Source: Streptomyces sp. NBC_01454
GTDB lineage: Bacteria; Actinomycetota; Actinomycetes; Streptomycetales; Streptomycetaceae
Length of the DNA stretch: 64,000 nt
NCBI RefSeq assembly: GCF_036227565.1
Contig: NZ_CP109461.1
Span: 434,001-498,000, forward strand
Direction of reading: 5' to 3'
Each line of letters starts with the position of its first letter. Position 1 is the first letter of the stretch. The notes below the pieces were generated by a model that worked only from the letters and a program-made list of their open reading frames with translations, made no database searches and was not told the DNA's origin. Of the stretch, positions 42,279 to 54,037 are shown piece by piece. The position numbers and the translations under genes were made by a program.

Positions 42279-43779
42279 CAGGGCGGGGACGTGAAGCCGT
42301 CCTGCCCCCGGCAGGTCACCGGGCCGAAGCCCCGCTGGCCCCGGACGGTCTGGTGGTGACGGTCACCAACAAGGCCGGCTACAAAAAGGAGTTCGACTTC
42401 GTCGAGTTGTCAGTGGCCGTGCCGATACAGCGCTCACTGGCCAAGGTGTTCGCAGACCGGTCTCGCGGTTGGACCAGCCACAGCACTGCCCGAAGCAGCT
42501 GGATAAAGCTGGGATATTTCGCCGATTTCCTCTCGGGGTTGGACAGTCCACCGGACGATCTGGACGCTCTGACCGTCGCCATCATGCAGAGCTGGCGTGA
42601 TGGGCGCATCAGTACCAACTCCGGGAAGGGGACGCTGAGAGAGGTCCGGAATCTGTTGCAGGCGGACCCCCGACTGGCTGGTGGGCCGGTGGCGGAGGAA
42701 CTGGCCCGCAGGATCCCCGGGCCGACGCCGAACAAGCAGTCCTATGAGGAGAGTGAGCGGGAACGGGTGGTGCAGGCCGCTCAACGCCAGTTCCGGTCGG
42801 CCTGGCTTCGGATCAGTGACAACACGCGCCTGCTGAACGTATGGCGGGCGGGCGGCTTCACGGAAGGCAGCCGCGAGTGGAGGATCGGGAAGATCCTCGA
42901 CCAGCTCGCACGCACCGGTGATGTCCCTCGCACTCTCCACCCGGGCGGACACAGCAGCGTGACGAACCACGGGCTGCTGGGCGGCAAGGGGGAGAGAAGG
43001 CATGGGGTCGGCTGTTCCTGACCCGCGGGGAGCTCACCGCGCTGGCCGTGCTGCTGACCGACCGGTTCGGCTGGAACCTGTCCGTCTATGACCGCATGCC
43101 GGCGCCGACGACGGCACCATCGGCGGGCGAGATGGTGTCGGTGACCTATCAGGTCCAGGTCGAAAAGCGCAGATCGGGAGGGGGACGGTGGTTCTCCACC
43201 GAGAACATCACCGATTCAGGGGCCAGCTCCCCTGGGCGCCTGATCACCCACGCTCTGGAAGCCACTGCTCACGGACGCGCTCTGGCCAGTCGTCTGACAC
43301 CCGGGACTGATCTGCTGATGACCGCTCGCTCCTACCTGCTCAAGCAGGAGCACCTGGACCTGGACCGACCCGCCCCGGTGGGTCCCCTGTCCTTCGGTGT
43401 CTCCGAGTCGACGGTCCAGTGGTGGGCCCGCGGTCATGGGCTGGCCGGGTCGCCCTTTCAGCGGGCCCGACGGACAACGGTGACGGAGGAGGGCCGTCCC
43501 CTGCAGCACAGCCAGGGCACCCACGAGAGCGTCTACGTCCTGCCCGACCAGCGCGTACAGCGCGCTTCGCGCGAGGTGTTCGAAGCTGGCGCGCTCGAGG
43601 CCCTGGAACAGGCCCAGGCTGCTGTTTTCGGCGGGCAGATCACAGACAGTCCGGACCGAGAGCACCAGGAGACAGCGACCGCAGACTGCGAGGACGAGGA
43701 GTCCAGCCCCTGGCCGGCTCCCGGGGGCGACTGCGGAGCGGACTTTCTGCTCTGCCTGGCCTGCCCCAATTCCCTATAG
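42275..43779 (+). pseudogene. Tyrosine recombinase-like B1, frameshifted and 3' truncated
   Basis: The GTG at 42275 overlaps A1. The first ~240 codons match B2 (REAVLPPAGH, FVELSVAVPIQRSLAKVFAD). Near 43000 one extra base shifts the frame. The match then continues as AWGRLFLTRGELTALAVLLT, DRFGWNLSV, QGTHESVYVLPDQRVQRA and the Cys-rich DCEDEESSPWPAPGGDCGAD with CLAC. The protein stops about 70 residues early compared with B2. No C-type gene follows before A2. Confidence 0.85.
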
Positions 43780-43815
43780 GGTCAGCGTGTTGAAGCGCTA
43801 CAGGAGAGGCGTCGG

Positions 43816-45354
43816 GTGTCGGAGTGGCGGGTGTTCCGAGTAGGTCGGGACTGGCTGACGCGGTCGGGTTCACCAGGAGTCGAGTTGGCGGAATGGGAGA
43901 TGCAGGAGGGGGATGCGGTATTCGTGGGGCCGGATTTCCGGATAGATCCGCTGCTGTGCCGATTCGGTCAGTCCTCCGTCTTCCGGGGATATGAGTGGGA
44001 GACCCAGCGGAATTACTCAACCGACATTGCCCTGCTGCTGACGTTCCTGTCCGCGCGGGGCCGGCACTGGACAGATGCGCGCGAGAAGGACCTGAAAGAT
44101 TACGGGACCTGGCGGCTGGACGCGCCGGCGAATCCGGCCCGGGTGGGTACCGCGAAGTGGAACCGGGAGCTGGCGGCGTTCACGGCCCTGTACAAGTGGG
44201 CCAGGGACCAGGGGTATGTGTCGGCGAGGCCGGTGACGATGCGCCAGGTCACCGACAGCCGGGGTGGCACGCGGGAGGTCCCGGACGGGCTGAAGAAGCC
44301 GGCGGCCTCGGACATGCACTGGCTGACGCCGCGCACGTGGCGGCTGTGGACGGACATCGGTCTGCGCGGCCACACCCGGGACGGGGAGGTGGAGCCGGGC
44401 TGGCTGGGGCGGCTGGAGGACCGCAACACGGCGTTCGTGCGGCTGGAGGTGTCCTCGGGGTTGCGGCGCCAGGAGGGCGGTTCGCTGCTGACGTTCGAGG
44501 TCCCGGGCACGCGGCTGGGCAAGAGCCGGTACTGCCGGGGGCGGGTGTCGGGGGCGGTGACCCGGTCAAAGGCCTCGCGGACGTTCTACTGCTCGACGGA
44601 GGCGGTGCGGGACATCGAGTCGTACGTGGAGTCCTCGCGGGCCTGGGCGGTGCGCAAGGCCCAGGCGCGGGGCCGCTACGACCAGCTGGCGGACATGCGG
44701 CTGGTCACCGAGGTCACCCCGGGGCTCAGGCGCAAGGTCCGGTGGAGGGACCGGGACGGCGTCCTGTTCGAGCGGCCGCTGGACTCTCTGACCTGGCAGG
44801 AGCGGGCGACGCTGTTCACCGAGGGCGCCGACGGTCCGGAGCCATTGTGGCTGTGGCTGAACGAGGCCGGGCTGCCGTTCCAGCCGCACTCCTGGGAGGC
44901 GGTGTTCCGCACCGCGAACCAGCGCTGCCGGGCAGTGTTGGAGCCGCCGGCTGATCAGCGGCGAGACCCGCACAGGGTCTACTCGCCCTACGCCACCGTG
45001 CACGGAGCGCGTCATAGCATGGCGCTGTTCATGCTGGTGGTGCTGAACTCACTGCTGGACCGGCGCTTTGGGCTGAGCCCGAAGGAACGCCGGGACTTCG
45101 CCCTGCTCTACGGCGACCCGTGGCACCTGGTGCAGGGGCTGCTGGGGCACGCAACGCGGCAGATCACGGTCGAGACGTATCTCGCGCCGGTGCGGCACCT
45201 GCAGCTGGAGGCCCTGCTGGCGGAGGCCGATGAGCCCATGGCGGCGCCGCTGCCGGATCTGGACGGGCTGTTCACGAGGGTGGCCCGGGAGGCGGACGGC
45301 ATCCAGGACATCGACACCCGGCTGACGCCCCGCCAGGCGGGGGCCGCGTCGTGA
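43816..45354 (+). CDS. Tyrosine recombinase A2
   Basis: The GTG at 43816 has AGGAGAGG 6 bases upstream. The 512-residue product is a complete tyrosine recombinase: core-binding part with RNYSTDIALLLTFLSARG, Arg in SSGLRRQEGGSLL, Lys in VTRSKASRTFY, HxxRH in TVHGARHSMALF, GH in LLGHATRQITVETY with the Tyr nucleophile. It is paralogous to A1 and overlaps B2 by GTGA. With B2 and C2 it forms the recombinase-in-trio layout, in which the three enzymes are thought to act together. Confidence 0.9.
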   Translation: MSEWRVFRVGRDWLTRSGSPGVELAEWEMQEGDAVFVGPDFRIDPLLCRFGQSSVFRGYEWETQRNYSTDIALLLTFLSARGRHWTDAREKDLKDYGTWRLDAPANPARVGTAKWNRELAAFTALYKWARDQGYVSARPVTMRQVTDSRGGTREVPDGLKKPAASDMHWLTPRTWRLWTDIGLRGHTRDGEVEPGWLGRLEDRNTAFVRLEVSSGLRRQEGGSLLTFEVPGTRLGKSRYCRGRVSGAVTRSKASRTFYCSTEAVRDIESYVESSRAWAVRKAQARGRYDQLADMRLVTEVTPGLRRKVRWRDRDGVLFERPLDSLTWQERATLFTEGADGPEPLWLWLNEAGLPFQPHSWEAVFRTANQRCRAVLEPPADQRRDPHRVYSPYATVHGARHSMALFMLVVLNSLLDRRFGLSPKERRDFALLYGDPWHLVQGLLGHATRQITVETYLAPVRHLQLEALLAEADEPMAAPLPDLDGLFTRVAREADGIQDIDTRLTPRQAGAAS

Positions 45355-47114
45355 CCACGACGGACACCGAGGAGAGGAACGGCAAGAGCGAAGGCCGCGG
45401 CAGGGGCAGGAAGGCGGTCCTGCCGCCGGCCGACTACAGCGCCCCGCAGGTCCTGGACCCGCTGACCGGCCTGGTGGTGCGCCACCGTGACCGCGACGGC
45501 CATGTGCGGGACTACGACTTCTCCACGCTGCCGGCGGCCAAACCGATGCAGCGATCCCTGGCCGCCCTGTTCGCCGCCCGCACCCACGGCTGGGGCTCCC
45601 ACGAAACCTCCAGAGGGGGCTTCCGATACCTGCATGCGTTCGCGACGTTCACCTCGCAGCGCGCCCGGCCACCAGGGGATCTGAACGAACTCACCGCCGC
45701 CGCGGTGAAAGCCTGGTGGGAACAGCAGAAGCACACCTCCGGCGGCCGCGAGGTATTCCGAAGCGTCGTCAGCCTGCTACGCGATGATCCCCGCCTGCGG
45801 ACGGGGCCGGTGTTCGAAGAGCTCACCCGCCGCGTCCCGGACCTGCCGAGCAAGGTGGAGTCCTACGCGCCTGCGGAGTTCGACCGGATCCGGTTGGAGG
45901 CCCGGCGCGTGTTCCGGGCCGCGCTGCTGCGGATCGAGGAGAATACCGACCATTTGGAATCCTGGCAGAGCGGCGCCTTCGTGCCCGGCACTCCGGCCTG
46001 GGCCCTGGGTGAGGCCCTGGACTTGATAGCCCGCACCGGCGAACTCCCCAGCTACAAGAGCGGGGAAGTGAAGATCCACTACCGGCGCGCGGTGGGCGGA
46101 CGCTCCGCCGAGATGACGTGGAAGCGGCTGTTCCTGGACCGGATGGAGGCGACGGCCCTGGGAGTACTGCTGATGGCCGAGTTCGGCTGGAACCTCTCGG
46201 TGATCAACGTGATGCCGACACCGAAGGCCGCCCCCGACTCCGGCTCCAACGGCCGGCCCACGTACCGGATCCCGGTCCGCAAGCACAAGGGCGGCCGATC
46301 CGAGACCGAGAATGCCACCGATGCCGGTGCCGACTCCCCAGGCCGTCTGATCACCCAGGCTCTGCAAGCCACCCGTTTCGCCCGCGCTCTGGCCCACGAT
46401 CTCGCCCCTGGCACCGACCGTCTGGTGGCTTGGCGCGCCCACTGCCCGCAGCGGGCAATCGAGAACCCCGCGCGACGCACCGCCGTGGGCCCCATCCGCT
46501 TGGGCCTCAACGACGCGGACGCGGCCGGGTGGAGGAAGCGAACGGGCACGGGCTCGCCGTTCCAGCGCGGACGGCGGACGGTCGTGGTGGACCGCGGGGA
46601 ACCGTCCCAGCACACCCGCGACACCCACGAACGTCGATACGTACTGCCTGACCAGCGCGTCCAGCGGCAGGCGGCCCCCATCGTCGCCGCCGGTGCGGCA
46701 GCCGCGCTGGAACACGCCCGAAAGACAGTCAGCCTGGCAGCCCAGCTCAGCGATCAGCGCGACCCCGGACATCATGAGACCGCCACCACCGACTGCTCCG
46801 ACACCGACCAAGGTCCAGCGCCGCTACCGGACGGGGGCTGCGGAGCGTCCTATCTCACATGCTTAGGCTGCGAGAGCGCGCGAATTCACGCTGATCACCA
46901 CCCGCGTCTGGTCCAGTTGCACCAGGCCCTCGCCAACGCCCGCTCAGTCCTGCCCGTCTCTGTCTGGGTCCGGGACTGGAACGATGCCCACGCCCGCCTG
47001 GAGGATCTGAGAGGCAAGGTCGGGGCCGGGGCCTGGGCCAGAGCTCGGGGTCGGATCACCGCCGCCGACCGGGAGATCGTTGACGACCTGCTGAGTGGAG
47101 ACCTCAACCCGTGA
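45351..47114 (+). CDS. Tyrosine recombinase-like B2 with Cys-rich tail
   Basis: The GTG at 45351 overlaps A2, and the stop overlaps C2 (GTGA). The 587-residue protein has the B-type start (GRKAVLPPADYSAP, AAKPMQRSLAALFAARTHG). The first catalytic Arg box is replaced by LMAEFGWNLSVI, with no Arg. A later QHTRDTHERRYVLPDQRV could supply a His/Arg/Tyr set. The tail has a zinc-finger-like cysteine cluster, DCSDTDQ followed by GGCGASYLTCLGCESARIHA. The missing Arg suggests a partner or DNA-binding role rather than strand exchange on its own; this is inference. Confidence 0.82.
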   Translation: MTTTDTEERNGKSEGRGRGRKAVLPPADYSAPQVLDPLTGLVVRHRDRDGHVRDYDFSTLPAAKPMQRSLAALFAARTHGWGSHETSRGGFRYLHAFATFTSQRARPPGDLNELTAAAVKAWWEQQKHTSGGREVFRSVVSLLRDDPRLRTGPVFEELTRRVPDLPSKVESYAPAEFDRIRLEARRVFRAALLRIEENTDHLESWQSGAFVPGTPAWALGEALDLIARTGELPSYKSGEVKIHYRRAVGGRSAEMTWKRLFLDRMEATALGVLLMAEFGWNLSVINVMPTPKAAPDSGSNGRPTYRIPVRKHKGGRSETENATDAGADSPGRLITQALQATRFARALAHDLAPGTDRLVAWRAHCPQRAIENPARRTAVGPIRLGLNDADAAGWRKRTGTGSPFQRGRRTVVVDRGEPSQHTRDTHERRYVLPDQRVQRQAAPIVAAGAAAALEHARKTVSLAAQLSDQRDPGHHETATTDCSDTDQGPAPLPDGGCGASYLTCLGCESARIHADHHPRLVQLHQALANARSVLPVSVWVRDWNDAHARLEDLRGKVGAGAWARARGRITAADREIVDDLLSGDLNP

Positions 47115-48705
47115 CCACCATCTTCGCAACCGAGGCCGACCCCTATCTGTTGCCGCTGCCCGAACCGACCACCCCGGTCATCCCCGACCATCTGGTCATC
47201 GCCCGCCACGCGCACCTCAACAGCCGTTTCGGCGACATGGTGTGGTCGCTGGCCCCGCTCATCGACAACCCCAGCACATATCTGTTCAAGATCGACTGGG
47301 AGTCCTGCGTGGAGTGCTTCCGCGAGCCGCTGCGGCTGATCGCGTGGACGTTCCTGAGCGGGCAACTGCGCAACAGCTTCGTGCGCGAGCGCGCGGCCAG
47401 GATGCGGACCCGTATCGCCCCCGATTCGGCGCAGAGAAGCGTGCGGGCGTGGATGCTGATGGCGCACTGGCTGGAGGAGCGGGGCATCGGCACGCTGGCC
47501 GCTTGCGACCGGGAGGTGCTGCACGAGTACGGGCTGCACCTGCGCAACGCTGGCAGCGGCCGCGCTGACGTGCGCAAGCAGCTGCTGGCGGTCACGCGAT
47601 TGTGGGCGTTCGACCAGCTCACCGCCCGGCCCGCCGGGATTGCACGCCCCCCGTGGGATGAAGGCGGCGTGGACGACTATCTGCCCGCCGCGACCTCGAC
47701 CAGCGGGGAGAACGCGCGAGAGGTGCTGGCCGAGGAGACGATGGGCCCGCTGCTGATCTGGGCGATCCGCTTCGTCGAGGACCTGGCCGACGACATCCTC
47801 ACCGCCCACGCCGAAGCCCGCCGCCTGCACCAGGCTGCCCATAGCCAGCAGTCGACCCCCGCCGGTCGGCTTGCTCTCAATGCCTACCTGACCCAGCGGG
47901 TCGCCGGCGGCGCCCCGCTGCCCGCGACCGTCCAGAACGGCAAGCCCGCCCTGCCCCGCGCTTACGTCGCGGCCATGACCGGCGCTTCTCTGCGGCAGGT
48001 CGCTCACGCCAGCACCAAGCTGAACCTGGCGGCGCTCGTGACGGCCAACCCGTGCCTGTGTCCGCTGGATGTGCCGGTCACCGGCCGGATCAACGGGCGC
48101 CCCTGGCGCGAGGTGATCGACTACACCGAGGCCGAGACCCTGCTCAAGCACCTGGTCACGGCCGCGTTCATAGTCTGCTCGTACTTGACAGGCGCCCGTC
48201 CTCAGGAGGTTCTCGGCCTGCGCGCGGGCTGCTGTCCCGACCCGGAGCCGGGACCTGACGGCCAGTCGGACCGCCACGTTCTCCGTGTCCGCCCCGAGGA
48301 CGTCGCCCCCGGCCTGGACGAGGAAGACGCCGAGGACGCGGAAGAGCCGCACCTGCTGATCCGCGGTCACCACTACAAGACCGCCACCGATCCCGACACT
48401 GGCCACTACCTGCCCGGCGGCGCTGAACGGGCCGTCCCGTGGGTCGCCATCACGCCCGTCGTCAACGCCATCCGCGTACTGGAGTGTTTCGTCCCCGACG
48501 GCGAGCTGTTGTTCGCCGCGGCCATCCACGACCCCACCCACGCCCGCCACCGCACCGGATCACTGGGGAACTACGCGATCGCCGTCCGGCTCGAGGACTT
48601 CGTGACCTGGGTCAACAACGAAGCCGAGGCCCTGGGGCTGCCGGGTGAGGTCATCGCGCCCGATCCCCACGGCAGGATCGGGACCGCCCGGTTCAGGAGG
48701 ACGCT
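47111..48705 (+). pseudogene. Tyrosine recombinase C2, 3' truncated
   Basis: The GTG at 47111 overlaps B2. It is C-type: N-terminal ESCVECFREPLRLIAWTFLS, conserved EVLAEETMGPLLIWAIRFVE, first Arg in LTGARPQEVLGLR, Lys in GHHYKTATD, and the second Arg box starting GRIGTARFRRTL. At FRRTL (about 48705) it is cut and joined to the PIG-L N-terminal relic in another frame. The GH box and Tyr nucleophile seen in C3 are gone, so it cannot cleave DNA. No D-type gene follows. Confidence 0.85.
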
Positions 48706-48996
48706 CATCCGGACGACGAGTCCCTCCTGGCCGGCGGTGTCCTCGCACAGCACGCCGCCGCGGGCGCCGCGACCGCCGTGGTCACCGCGACCTGGGCTCC
48801 CGACAGCCACCGGGCAGGTGAACTCGCCGACGCCCTGGACATCCTGGGGGCGGGCCGGCCCCGAATGCTGGGATTCGCCGACGCCCGCATCCCCGACTCC
48901 GCACCCGGCCGACCCCGGCTCTGCGACGCCCCGCTGGAGGAGGTGGCGGGGCTGATCGTCGAACACATCCGCGCCGTACGGCCGAAGGTCGTCGTC
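48706..48996 (+). pseudogene. N-terminal half of the split PIG-L deacetylase
   Basis: It starts exactly at the metal-binding HPDDESLLAGGVLAQHAAAG, then WAPDSHRAGELADALDILGA, RPRMLGFADARIPDSAPG and VEHIRAVRPKVVV. The frame reaches GTCGTC at 48991-48996, where TTCCCTG (element end) begins. The ~10 residues expected before HPDD were lost where C2 was joined. Adding the 40698-40249 fragment restores a full PIG-L protein (...KVVV-THDAYG...). Confidence 0.82.
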
Positions 48997-49003
48997 TTCC
49001 CTG
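48997..49003. other. Element end (att-like junction, right)
   Basis: TTCCCTG follows PIG-L GTCGTC and opens into the 3' end of the leftward recombinase set (D3). See the matching junction at 40699-40705. This is probably the D-side terminal repeat. Confidence 0.65.
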
Positions 49004-49103
49004 TCAAGTTCTTGTGTTCAGCTTTTTAGGGTGCGCGAAGGGCCCCGAGACGAGGCGAGGCCGCCGCAGCGTGATGGCTGCGGCGGCCTCGTAGTTGAGG
49101 AGC

Positions 49104-51586
<2,483 letters not shown>

Positions 51587-51661
51587 TGTTGTGCCATTGG
51601 TGATGTTGATGAGGAAGAGTTCACAAGAAGGTAATTGATCTTCTGGGTGCTGGGCGGCACC

Positions 51662-51686
51662 GTGATCATGTCCTGAACATGATCAC
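51662..51686 (+). promoter_or_regulatory. Perfect 10-bp palindrome near the transposon left end
   Basis: GTGATCATGT-CCTGA-ACATGATCAC is an operator-like palindrome, followed directly by a second hairpin, GGCCCTCCCG ... CGGGAGGGCC (51687-51722). They lie between the left end and the first gene. They could be a transposase binding or regulatory site plus an incoming-transcript terminator. Confidence 0.55.
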
Positions 51687-51701
51687 GGCCCTCCCGCTCG
51701 T

Positions 51702-52331
51702 TTGGCGGCGTCCGGGAGGGCCGTGCGAGCGCCAACGGAGGGCGCTTTGGTCACGGTAGAGGTGGCAACTTCGGTTGTCGAACGGCGCCTGGTCGAGGGC
51801 GAGTTGTCGTGTCCGGGCTGCGGCGGGGTGCTGGCCCGGTGGGGCTGGGGCCGGTCGCGGAGCCTGCGGGGTCCGGGCGGGGTCGTGGTGGTGCGTCCGC
51901 GTCGGGCGAGGTGCCGCTCCTGCGAGGCGACGCACATCCTGCTTCCAGCGTTGTCCCTGGTCAGACGCGCGGACACGGCTGAGGTCGTCGGGGCCGGGCT
52001 GGAGCTCGCGGCAGCCGGCTGGGGCTGCCGGCGGATCGCCGGGCGGCTGGGCAGGCCGGTGACGACAGTGCGGGGCTGGCTGCGGTGCTGGTCGCGGCGG
52101 GCGGTCCGGGCGACGGCGGTGTTCACCGCGTGGCTGGTCGCGCTGGCGGACGACCCGGCCGCGGTCCTGCCGGCCCCGGCCGGGACGGCGGTCGCTGACG
52201 CGGTCAGTGCGGTGACGGGGTTCGCGTTCGCCGCGAGGGCGAGGCTCGGGAAGTTGAAGGTGCCTACCTGGTTGCTGGTGTCGGCGGCCTGCCACGGCCG
52301 CCTGCTGGCGCCGGGCTGGCCTCCGGCCTGA
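51702..52331 (+). CDS. Zinc-ribbon/HTH accessory protein of the transposon (DUF6431-like)
   Basis: The start is uncertain; 51702 gives 209 residues, and a TTG at 51747 would fit a GGAGGG site closely. A zinc-ribbon-like region has SCPGCGG and RARCRSCEATH (four Cys). A helix-turn-helix follows (AAGWGCRRIAGRLGRPVTTV, RGWLRCWSRRAV). This is the usual first gene of actinobacterial transposons that pair a DDE transposase with an ExeA-like ATPase. It probably binds DNA at the ends or target. Confidence 0.65.
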   Translation: MAASGRAVRAPTEGALVTVEVATSVVERRLVEGELSCPGCGGVLARWGWGRSRSLRGPGGVVVVRPRRARCRSCEATHILLPALSLVRRADTAEVVGAGLELAAAGWGCRRIAGRLGRPVTTVRGWLRCWSRRAVRATAVFTAWLVALADDPAAVLPAPAGTAVADAVSAVTGFAFAARARLGKLKVPTWLLVSAACHGRLLAPGWPPA

Positions 52332-52430
52332 CCTCCGAAACGATCAACACGAGCTGACCCTGACGAAGATCGTCGGGCTCGGCTCATCCTGGCGGCTGGC
52401 ATGTCCACAGCCGTTTCAGGAGGGCGCCGG

Positions 52431-53810
52431 ATGGCGTTGGTCGATGAGGAGGAGCGACGGCGGGCCGAACGGGCCCACCAAGTCGCCTTGTTCCGTTACC
52501 AGTTGATCCGCGAGGCGGCTGACGCTGCCCTGAGCCCGCGCCAGCGCGGGGCGATGGTCCGCGCGATCGCTGCCCGGGTGCACACCGATCCGTTCGGGAA
52601 GCCGGTCAAGATCACGCGCGGGACGGTGGATCGCTGGCTCAAGCTCTGGCGTGAGGGCGGTTTCGACGCGCTGCTGCCGCCGACCCGGCAGGTCACCCCG
52701 CGCACGCCGGAGGAGGTGCTGGACCTGGCAGCGGCCTTGAAGCGGGAGAATCCGAGCCGGTCGACCGCGCAGGTGGTGCGGATCCTGCAGCAGCACCTGG
52801 GCTGGGGCCCGTCCTACCGCACCGTCCACCGGCACCTTCAGCGCCTGGAACTGCTGACCCGCCCCGACGGGCAGGCGCCGGAGGCGTTCGGCCGGTTCGA
52901 GGCGAACCGGCCGAATGAGCTCTGGGTCGGGGATGCCCTCCACGGGCCGAAGATCGCAGGTCACAAGGCTTATCTCTTCGCGTTCGTCGACGACCACAGT
53001 CGGGCGGTGGTCGGGCACCGCTGGGGCGGCGCCGAGGACAGCGTCCGACTGGCGGCGGCGCTTCGGCCGGCACTGGCCGCCCGCGGCGTCCCCGAGGGCG
53101 TCTACGTCGACAACGGCTCCGCGTTCGTGGACTCCGCCCTGCTCAGAGCCTGCGCGAGGCTCGGGATCAAGCTGATCCACTCGACGCCGGGGCGCCCGCA
53201 GGGCAGGGGCAAGATCGAACGCTTTTTCCGCACTGTCCGGGAACAGTTCCTGGTCGAGGTCGACACGGAGAAGGTCACCGACCTGGCCATGCTCAATCGC
53301 CTCTTCACAGCCTGGGTCGAGCAGGTCTATCACCGGCGGGCGCACTCCGAGACGGGGCAGCAGCCGCTGGAGCGGTGGATGGCCAGCGCCCCGTTCCCGG
53401 TCCCCACCCCGGACGCGTTGAGGGAGGCTTTCCGCTGGTCAGAGCTGCGGAAGGTCGCCAAGACCGCCACGGTCTCACTCCAGTCCAACACCTACAACGT
53501 CGACGCCTCGCTGGTCGGCCGGCAGGTCGAGCTCGTCTTCGACCCCTTCGACCTGACCGACATCGACGTCCGCTTCGGCGGACGCTCGTTCGGCAAGGCC
53601 ATCCCGCACCAGATCACCCGGCACGCGCACCCCAAGGCCAAGCCCGAGACCCCCGTCGCGGCCCCGCCGGCGCCGACCGGGATCGACTACCTCTGCCTGA
53701 TCGACACCGAGCGCACCAGGGAACTCGGGCAGCGGATCAACTACGAGGTCTTCCTGCCCGGCCAGGCCCAACCGACCGAAGCCGTCGACCTGACCGAGGA
53801 AGGCTCGTGA
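52431..53810 (+). CDS. DDE (rve-type) transposase of the transposon
   Basis: The ATG at 52431 follows AGGAGGG by 6 bases, so I prefer it to the ATG at 52401. The 459-residue protein has N-terminal helix-turn-helix domains (ARVHTDPFGKPVKITRGTVD, RWLKLWREGG). The integrase-type catalytic core has D in ELWVGDALHGP, D in GVYVDNGSAFVDS and E in RGKIERFFRTVREQF. A Mu/IS481-like C-terminal beta domain follows (QSNTYNVDASLVGRQVEL). Coupling to a small gene and an AAA ATPase resembles the TniA-TniB layout. It appears intact. Confidence 0.88.
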   Translation: MALVDEEERRRAERAHQVALFRYQLIREAADAALSPRQRGAMVRAIAARVHTDPFGKPVKITRGTVDRWLKLWREGGFDALLPPTRQVTPRTPEEVLDLAAALKRENPSRSTAQVVRILQQHLGWGPSYRTVHRHLQRLELLTRPDGQAPEAFGRFEANRPNELWVGDALHGPKIAGHKAYLFAFVDDHSRAVVGHRWGGAEDSVRLAAALRPALAARGVPEGVYVDNGSAFVDSALLRACARLGIKLIHSTPGRPQGRGKIERFFRTVREQFLVEVDTEKVTDLAMLNRLFTAWVEQVYHRRAHSETGQQPLERWMASAPFPVPTPDALREAFRWSELRKVAKTATVSLQSNTYNVDASLVGRQVELVFDPFDLTDIDVRFGGRSFGKAIPHQITRHAHPKAKPETPVAAPPAPTGIDYLCLIDTERTRELGQRINYEVFLPGQAQPTEAVDLTEEGS

Positions 53811-54037
53811 CCAGCGGCAACCCGGTCCAGGACCGGCTCGACGAGCTCGACGACCAGGAGACGTCGGCCCGCCTGCTGCTGGAGCGGACGCTGCGGCTGG
53901 CCGGCCGCAGGCTCGACCACCACCGGGTCACCGGCCCGGCCTTGCGGCTCGCGGTCCGCTTCCACCGGCGGGCCGAACACGCCGCAGCCGAACTGGACCG
54001 CTGCATCGCCCACTTGGAGAGGACGGACGGACGTTGA
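53807..54037 (+). CDS. Small helical protein between transposase and ATPase
   Basis: The GTG at 53807 overlaps the transposase stop, and its own stop overlaps the ATPase start (TTGA). The 76-residue product is helical and charged (QDRLDELDDQETSARLLLER, RRAEHAAAELDRCIAHLER). I do not recognise a named family. Tight coupling on both sides shows it belongs to the transposition operon, perhaps as an adaptor. Confidence 0.65.
   Translation: MTSGNPVQDRLDELDDQETSARLLLERTLRLAGRRLDHHRVTGPALRLAVRFHRRAEHAAAELDRCIAHLERTDGR

Noticed and set aside
47111..48955. C2 as a complete 614-residue recombinase
   Set aside because: After FRRTL the frame reads PIG-L DNA out of phase (Ser/Pro-rich). The PIG-L reading in the other frame is clear, so C2 is truncated.
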